From the NCBI RefSeq assembly GCF_900188175.1, contig NZ_FZOQ01000002.1, positions 124,001-188,000 on the forward strand: a stretch of DNA of 64,000 nucleotides, read 5' to 3'. Source of the DNA: Pontibacter ummariensis. GTDB taxonomy: Bacteria > Bacteroidota > Bacteroidia > Cytophagales > Hymenobacteraceae. Under the pieces are notes generated by a model. The model did not search any database. It was given only the letters and a program-made list of their open reading frames with translations, and was not told the DNA's origin. The position numbers and the translations under genes were made by a program. Position 1 is the first letter of the stretch, and every line of letters begins with the position of its first letter. Below are positions 59,447 through 64,000 of the stretch, in pieces.

Positions 59447-59758
59447 TTTGATTTACCTTCGTGTTATCTAAACAAAGTAAAACAACGAAATTAGCCTGCA
59501 TAGGTACAGGCTGGTTACACGCACATGAGCAACCTGGTAAATGTGTACGCTTTACGCTGCGTATTAAGTTGTCCTTGGCAAAAGCCCGTGAAAGGAAAAC
59601 GAGCAAAGGGGCTATCCCTCGCTACCCGTTTTTTTAACCCGATTGCTACGTTTTCTGCTGGTTTTTATATCTTCATGCAGCAAGGCACAATCTTTGAGCA
59701 GCCTTGCCTGCATCACAAGTTAAAATATTTAATTTTTAGCATATACACTAACAGAATC
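59447..59758. other. Divergent intergenic region between dnaJ-like gene and glutamine cyclotransferase
   Basis: This 312-bp stretch has no supported gene. It includes the promoters of both divergent genes. TAATTTTT at 59730-59737 is one base away from a TAnnTTTG box and lies 21 nt before the GTG start of the right-hand gene. An upstream open frame in the same phase has no lipoprotein character and is not used. Confidence 0.55.
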
Positions 59759-60583
59759 GTGAACAAAAATAAGCTTATTGCAGCCCTACTGGCCTTTGGC
59801 CTGCTGACGGCCTGCAGTAACGAAAAACAGAATGAGGTTGCGGTGGCGCATGCTACAGAAAGTGCTCCTGCCACCATCAACTACGGTGTGGTGAACACCT
59901 ACCCGCATGATATCACTGCTTTTACAGAAGGCTTTCTGTTTCGCAACGGGCAGCTTTATGAAAGTACCGGCTCTCCTTCTGATCTCCCCCAAACGAGATC
60001 TTTGGTGGGCGTGGTGGACCTGAGCACCGGTGAGCTGGAGGAGAAAGTAGAACTGGACCGTAACAAGTACTTCGGCGAGGGAATCGTTTTCCTGAACGAT
60101 AAGCTGTATCAGCTCACGTACGTGAGCAAAAAAGGCTTTGTGTACGATGCGAATACGTTTGAAAAACTGGAGGAGTTCACCTTCCCTAGCAAAGAGGGCT
60201 GGGGCATGACAACAGACAGCACCTACCTGATCATGAGCGATGGGACCAACCAACTCACCTACCTCGACCCGAGTACTTTTGAAGCAGTAAGAACGGTGAG
60301 CGTAAAGGATCACAAAGGCGCTGTCAGAAACCTGAACGAGCTGGAGTACATTAACGGCTACATCTACGCTAACATATACACGACAAGCGATATCGTGAAG
60401 ATAGACCCCGAGACCGGCAAGGTAGTAGGCCGTTTGGATCTTTCCTCCCTGGAGCATGATGCCCTTAGCAAGAACCCGAATGCCTTAGAGCTGAACGGAA
60501 TCGCTTACAATCCGGAAAACAAGAATGTGTATGTAACCGGCAAGCTGTGGCCGAACATTTACGAGATAAAGTTCAATTATTGA
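59759..60583 (+). CDS. Glutaminyl-peptide cyclotransferase lipoprotein
   Basis: This 274-residue protein starts at GTG 59759, since this gives a lipoprotein signal (MNKNKLIAALLAFGLLTAC, Cys19). It belongs to the plant/bacterial-type glutamine cyclotransferase family (PF05096), a five-bladed beta-propeller that cyclises N-terminal glutamine to pyroglutamate on peptides. Typical stretches are YPHDITAFTEGFLFRNGQLYESTG, GEGIVFLNDKLYQLTY, KEGWGMTTDSTYLIMSDGT, LNELEYINGYIYANIY and ALELNGIAYNPENKNVYVTGKLWPNIYEI. It sits in the periplasm or at the membrane, anchored by lipid. A strong terminator follows. Confidence 0.93.
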   Translation: MNKNKLIAALLAFGLLTACSNEKQNEVAVAHATESAPATINYGVVNTYPHDITAFTEGFLFRNGQLYESTGSPSDLPQTRSLVGVVDLSTGELEEKVELDRNKYFGEGIVFLNDKLYQLTYVSKKGFVYDANTFEKLEEFTFPSKEGWGMTTDSTYLIMSDGTNQLTYLDPSTFEAVRTVSVKDHKGAVRNLNELEYINGYIYANIYTTSDIVKIDPETGKVVGRLDLSSLEHDALSKNPNALELNGIAYNPENKNVYVTGKLWPNIYEIKFNY

Positions 60584-60598
60584 TTTCCTGTACACAGT

Positions 60599-60642
60599 AA
60601 AAACAAAAGCAGCACTGGCTTCCCGGTGCTGCTTTTGTTTTT
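60599..60642. terminator. Bidirectional terminator between the cyclotransferase and YqaE-lipoprotein genes
   Basis: The 17-bp arms AAAAACAAAAGCAGCAC / GTGCTGCTTTTGTTTTT, with a 10-nt loop, form a perfect stem with A/T-rich ends that can stop transcripts from both sides. Confidence 0.92.
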
Positions 60643-60656
60643 ATTAACGGGTTTCT

Positions 60657-61274
60657 TTAAATGGTGTCTGTTACAACAAGCAGGGCATAAATAATACCTG
60701 GTATGTAGAACAGCAGGGTCAGGATCACGCTGATCCAGAAAGAACTGCCGATACCCTCATGCAAGAAAACAGCGAGCGGCGGTAACAGGACCGCTAAAAT
60801 GATCTCAACAATGGAAGTTCTGGAACCGCCCTGCCGCATGACTTCTTTCAGATCGCGCTTCAGCTCCTTTTTCTCGGCTTTTGTCATGTTTTTCAGCCTT
60901 TCCTTGGCCATGGCTAAGGCCTCTGCCTCCGCTACAGACATTTCTCTTTTCTCTACAGAAAGGTTTTCTTCCAGCACCGGCTCCTTTACAATCGCTGTCG
61001 TTTTGCGGGGTACTAGCGCCGGGGCAGCGCTTGCTTCCATAACTGGTTCAGCATGCTGCGTAGTGGCTTTGTTTTCTTCCGCTTCTACTATCGCCTTTGC
61101 CACCATGGGGGCAGGTTTTATTTCCGCTGTGGCAGGGGCAGCCTTCTTCTTGACTGTGTTATAGGCTTCCGGTTTATTAGGGGCAAACTCATAGTATTTA
61201 GCTGAGCTACAGGCAAACATCATCTGTCCCAACACCAGCACGGCAACTAAATGAAGTAAATTTTTAAGTTTCAT
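60657..61274 (-). CDS. Lipoprotein with C-terminal Pmp3/YqaE membrane domain
   Basis: This 205-residue protein begins with a lipoprotein signal (LLHLVAVLVLGQMMFAC, Cys22). A middle Ala/Lys/Glu-rich stretch (about 40-150) follows, with a helical segment MAKERLKNMTKAEKKELKRDLKEVMRQ. It ends in two TM helices (about 154-205) that match the Pmp3/YqaE family (UPF0057): IVEIILAVLLPPLAVFLHEGIGSSFW, then LTLLFYIPGIIYALLVV. YqaE proteins are normally only about 50 residues and are linked to salt stress and membrane potential. Here one is joined to an envelope lipoprotein of unknown role. The reading is clear; the function is an inference. Confidence 0.88.
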   Translation of the reverse strand: MKLKNLLHLVAVLVLGQMMFACSSAKYYEFAPNKPEAYNTVKKKAAPATAEIKPAPMVAKAIVEAEENKATTQHAEPVMEASAAPALVPRKTTAIVKEPVLEENLSVEKREMSVAEAEALAMAKERLKNMTKAEKKELKRDLKEVMRQGGSRTSIVEIILAVLLPPLAVFLHEGIGSSFWISVILTLLFYIPGIIYALLVVTDTI

Positions 61275-61446
61275 AGTTTATAAGGTTAATTGATAGGAAA
61301 AACATCGTCGCTCTACCAAAGGCCTTTCCTTCCCACTTCACTCTGTCCTGCCTGAAGGTCTTTCGTAAACTTTTGTAAGAATACTTTATATGTTAGGTTT
61401 TTGTTATTTAAAGAGCATCCTTTTCGAGGTTAAAGGTATTAATTTT

Positions 61447-62160
61447 CTACTGTTCCCCGCTTTTAAAAGAAGCAAGGGTTTTGCTTAAGCTTTCTCTGAT
61501 CGCCCCTCGCACCCTTGCCCATGCGCCCCTATCCCCTAAGGGGTACTTTTGGTTTACCTCCAACTCCACGCCCGCATACTGCCCTTCCGTAAACTTACGG
61601 CGCAGATAAGTCGGAAAACCATCGGCAATGCCTAAGTAAGGGTAGTTAAACCGTACCTGCAGGCTTGCCTCTTCTTGCTGTAGCTGTTTTTTCCATGCGC
61701 GGCAAAAAGACTGTTCGAGCGTTCGTTTAGGATCATACAACAAACCTATGTCGGTCTGCCGCTCCGCTCCCTCCAGCACCGGCGTGAAAGTATGAACCGA
61801 AAGATGCAGTACCTGCCTACCAGCCATCACAAAGTCATGGATCAGATGCTCAACCTGGTCCCGGTACGGAAAATAATAGGTCTGTACTATATGCTTTTGC
61901 TCGTTCTGAGGGAGCTCCCTGGTAACTGCAGAAAAAAGGTGCCTGTGGTGCGGCGAACGGTTTAATTCTACCAGCAGGCGGGTCGTCTCCGCGTAAAAGC
62001 TTTTGTTGCCCAAGGTTTTGAGGTCCTGAAAGAGCTCCAGTGCACCGATGTCATAGCCTCTATGCGAGCCAAGAAGGTCCTGACGGTCCTGGAACAAGCC
62101 GGCATAGGCGTCCGGCACCTGGTTCCCACCATGCTCGCACGTAATAATGACTCTCAGCAT
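61447..62160 (-). CDS. N-formylglutamate amidohydrolase-like hydrolase
   Basis: This 237-residue protein starts at ATG 62160, 4 nt after the stop of the upstream GCS2 gene. The FGase (PF05013) pattern is clear: VIITCEHGGNQVPDAYAG (about 4-21), SHRGYDIGALELFQDL, TRLLVELNRSPHHRHLFS, VLHLSVHTFTPVLEG and RQTDIGLLYDPKR. The His/Glu/Asp residues are the likely Zn ligands. Classical FGases (HutG) cleave N-formylglutamate in histidine degradation. No hut gene is near, and the context with two amide ligases suggests that the substrate is a different glutamate conjugate. Confidence 0.9.
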   Translation of the reverse strand: MLRVIITCEHGGNQVPDAYAGLFQDRQDLLGSHRGYDIGALELFQDLKTLGNKSFYAETTRLLVELNRSPHHRHLFSAVTRELPQNEQKHIVQTYYFPYRDQVEHLIHDFVMAGRQVLHLSVHTFTPVLEGAERQTDIGLLYDPKRTLEQSFCRAWKKQLQQEEASLQVRFNYPYLGIADGFPTYLRRKFTEGQYAGVELEVNQKYPLGDRGAWARVRGAIRESLSKTLASFKSGEQ

Positions 62161-62164
62161 GGTC

Positions 62165-63418
62165 TCAATGAGATTTATTGGGGAGGAAAACATCACCGTT
62201 TTGCAGGCAAGTGGCCAGTTGCTGGTATACCTGCCTTATTTGCTCTGCAGAAGGTTGATCGCCCGTGGCCTGCCGTATGCGCCGTGATAAGTTGCCCCGG
62301 GAAAGGATGACGTTCAAGGCATAGGACACCTCATCCTCGTCCACTACTACTACCTCCTGCGTTAAGTGCTTCCATAGTTCCCCCACGGTGCAGCTCCCGG
62401 AAATATGGTAGCCAAAACATTGCAGATATTCCTTGTCTCTTATCATAGCCTCTTCCCCATTTCGTATCACCTCCAGTAACATATCAGCCAGCCGGTTTTC
62501 GTCCCATGCTTTGAGCTTGTCTAAGTTTACCCACCGCTCCCCTACCAGCGCCTCTATAGCCCCTAGCACGGCCTGCAATACAGCTATGTCTGCCACCGGG
62601 CTTTCCTGAATATCGATGAGCCGAATTTCTATGGTGTGGCGGCTAAAGCGCGCGATGGCCCCACGGGAATTTACAAACTCTTCCTGCAGCTCACCTTCCT
62701 TATCGTAGGGTGCCAGATCCGCGTATATTTTCTGCAGAATCATTTGTTCATAGTCCTGCTGCGTGAATACTGCCTCCGGAATTACCTTACCTGCTATAGA
62801 GGGTATTTTGTCTTGATTATGGCGGTATACCTCCAGCCGGGTATCATTCAGGCCGCTGACTTTCCCATCCAAAATAGGCGACGAGGCACTGAGTGCGGGG
62901 ATAATCGGCAAGACCATGCGCACTGCGGCATGCAGCTTTCCAAACTCCTCGTCGTTTGCGAAAGGCAGGTTCAGGTGGTTGCTCTGCAGGTTCGCCCAGC
63001 CATGGCCACGGCAATCGAAAATACGGTTATAGGCTTCGTAAACGGTGTTGTACTCGTGCGGCCAAAGCCTGGTGTCGGTATAGGGGTTCATGAGCGGGTG
63101 CGCCCCGGAGGGCAGTAGCATGGCGTCATACTTCTTCAGCATCGCGTTTATCTTTTGCACGTGCTGCTGAAACTTCTGATGCAGCCCATCCAGGCGCTTT
63201 GCGGGTCCTTGTGTTTTCAGTTCGACCACATGCAGTACCAGTTCGTTGCTCCACGCGATGTCCCCGAATTCCACGTCCGATATGTACTTGCCTACCGCAT
63301 CATAAATCAGCTTGTCGGTAATCGGCATCACCTGCAGGGTATCCCGCTGCACAATCATATACTCCAGCTCCACACCGAAGCCCTCAAAGAGATGCAGCAC
63401 TTGTTTTTCGCTACTCAT
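62165..63418 (-). CDS. GCS2-family carboxylate-amine ligase
   Basis: This 417-residue protein is of the glutamate-cysteine ligase family 2 (PF04107, YbdK-like). The opening FGVELEYMIVQRDTLQVMPI with E-L-E-Y is the metal/ATP-binding glutamate motif. LQSNHLNLPFANDEEFGKLHAAVRMVLPIIPALSASSPILDGKVSGLNDTRLEVYR and SRHTIEIRLIDIQESPVADIAVLQAVLGAIEAL are characteristic. Such enzymes join a carboxylate to an amine using ATP. E. coli YbdK has only weak gamma-glutamylcysteine synthesis. The start overlaps the end of the RimK-like gene by 8 nt, and the hydrolase gene follows 4 nt later. Confidence 0.92.
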   Translation of the reverse strand: MSSEKQVLHLFEGFGVELEYMIVQRDTLQVMPITDKLIYDAVGKYISDVEFGDIAWSNELVLHVVELKTQGPAKRLDGLHQKFQQHVQKINAMLKKYDAMLLPSGAHPLMNPYTDTRLWPHEYNTVYEAYNRIFDCRGHGWANLQSNHLNLPFANDEEFGKLHAAVRMVLPIIPALSASSPILDGKVSGLNDTRLEVYRHNQDKIPSIAGKVIPEAVFTQQDYEQMILQKIYADLAPYDKEGELQEEFVNSRGAIARFSRHTIEIRLIDIQESPVADIAVLQAVLGAIEALVGERWVNLDKLKAWDENRLADMLLEVIRNGEEAMIRDKEYLQCFGYHISGSCTVGELWKHLTQEVVVVDEDEVSYALNVILSRGNLSRRIRQATGDQPSAEQIRQVYQQLATCLQNGDVFLPNKSH

Positions 63419-64000
63419 TTACTCTACCGTTCTTATGATTGTCTATACGCTGTTTGATTGATTTTATCACGGTGGCGTACAACTCCCTCTTGAGCACTTT
63501 GTCCTCACAGCCCGCCTCTATGCTGGGGTTGTCGTTTACCTCAATCACGTAGGCCTTCCCGTCTATCTCTTTCAGGTCCACTCCATACAGGCCATTCCCG
63601 ATTAAGTTAGCTGCTTTCAGGGCGGTATGCAATACCGTAAACGGGACTTGCTCAAAAGGCACTGTTTCCACGTCCCCGGCCGTGTCCTGTTTCTTGCCCT
63701 CCCAGTTGTAGATCTGCCAGTGCCCCTTGGCCATGTAATATTTACAGGCATAGAGCGGCTGCTTGTCGAGCACCCCGATGCGCCAGTCAAAGTCTGTCGG
63801 GGAGAACTCCTGCCCAATGATAAGCTCTGAGTCCGCCAGCATCTTATCCAGTTCCTCTTTCAGGCTCTCGCGGCACTTCGCCTTCACCACCCCCTGCGAG
63901 AAAGAGCTATCTGGCTTCTTCAGCACGCATGGGAGCCCCAGCACTTCCTCCACTTCCTTCCGGTTGTCTTTATGGATGATCATCGTTTTCGGAATGGGTA
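63411..64000 (-). CDS. RimK-type ATP-grasp ligase (5' part cut off by window edge)
   Basis: The frame is open through the right edge (IPKTMIIHKDN continues upstream of the ATG at 63983), so the start lies outside; about 195 residues are visible. The ATP-grasp fold is plain: PCVLKKPDSSFSQGVVKAK (Lys contacts to ATP), ELIIGQEFSPTDFDWRIGVLD (the E-x-F hinge) and GVDLKEIDGKAYVIEVNDNPSIEAG (Mg-binding Glu and Asn). It is the RimK type, which ligates amino acids, often glutamate, to a carboxyl group. The 3' end overlaps the GCS2 gene by 8 nt, so the genes are translationally coupled. The acceptor is unknown. Confidence 0.9.
   Translation of the reverse strand, partial: PIPKTMIIHKDNRKEVEEVLGLPCVLKKPDSSFSQGVVKAKCRESLKEELDKMLADSELIIGQEFSPTDFDWRIGVLDKQPLYACKYYMAKGHWQIYNWEGKKQDTAGDVETVPFEQVPFTVLHTALKAANLIGNGLYGVDLKEIDGKAYVIEVNDNPSIEAGCEDKVLKRELYATVIKSIKQRIDNHKNGRVNE

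Noticed and set aside
59786-60457. A 223-codon minus-strand frame
   Set aside because: It is fully antisense to the glutamine cyclotransferase gene, whose motifs are unmistakable.

Overview
The window is a gene-dense chromosomal segment of a Bacteroidota bacterium. It most likely comes from the order Cytophagales, in the Hymenobacteraceae/Pontibacter range. The phylum is supported by the protein repertoire: a lipoprotein TamA homologue (TamL), a TonB receptor paired with a DUF4249 lipoprotein, DUF349 and DUF1015 proteins, a fused E1 alpha-beta dehydrogenase, DUF4369/TlpA-type lipoproteins and many signal peptides ending in AQ. Promoter-like TAnnTTTG boxes, the Bacteroidota -7 consensus, also occur. 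The genus is an inference. There is no rRNA, insertion sequence, prophage or CRISPR array, and the segment reads as core genome with a few poorly characterised genes between housekeeping genes.

Left part (1-11.9 kb): a truncated TPR protein, gyrA, a small lipoprotein, a tropinone-reductase-like SDR, an unknown secreted protein, a YdjM/DUF457 membrane protein, a two-TM ion channel with an unusual filter, a GNAT-like protein, two identical tRNA-Thr(UGU) genes, and a yqgE plus DUF349 pair. From 12.1 to 18.7 kb lie pdxH, a DUF1015 gene, maf, rlmI, an RsmF-like methyltransferase, a mutT-like NUDIX gene and a four-TM protein. From 18.8 to 23.3 kb, sdaAB-tolC-hlyD-gpsA form a tight leftward run. This is an efflux adaptor and outer-membrane channel with no inner-membrane pump beside them. 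From 23.6 to 26.8 kb lie tryptophan 2,3-dioxygenase, a COG2509 flavoprotein and a CoA-binding protein.

Middle part (27-45 kb): a ybbP/ybbA-type ABC transporter divergent from a tesA-like lipoprotein, the arrangement also known in Enterobacteria. It is followed by an ECF sigma factor, putative anti-sigma and outer-membrane protein operon, a SpoU methyltransferase divergent from tamL, the fused E1 dehydrogenase, and hemF-PAP2 phosphatase-TonB receptor-DUF4249. Right part (45-64 kb): ribE divergent from pcm, then a thioesterase, and an unknown protein whose C-terminus recalls the DNA polymerase III psi subunit. Next come alaS-gatB-tlpA, merR-dprA, a CDF transporter, a degenerate GIY-YIG protein, small unknown proteins, an RluA-type pseudouridine synthase, a DnaJ/CbpA protein, a glutamine cyclotransferase lipoprotein and a lipoprotein carrying a C-terminal Pmp3/YqaE domain.

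The right edge holds the best candidate for an uncharacterised system. It is a translationally tight cassette of a RimK-type ATP-grasp ligase (truncated by the window end), a GCS2-family carboxylate-amine ligase and an N-formylglutamate amidohydrolase-like hydrolase. Together they look like a pathway that makes and trims a glutamate-containing small molecule or protein modification. Most intergenic gaps between convergent genes carry long perfect-stem bidirectional terminators. Several genes appear to start at GTG or TTG.
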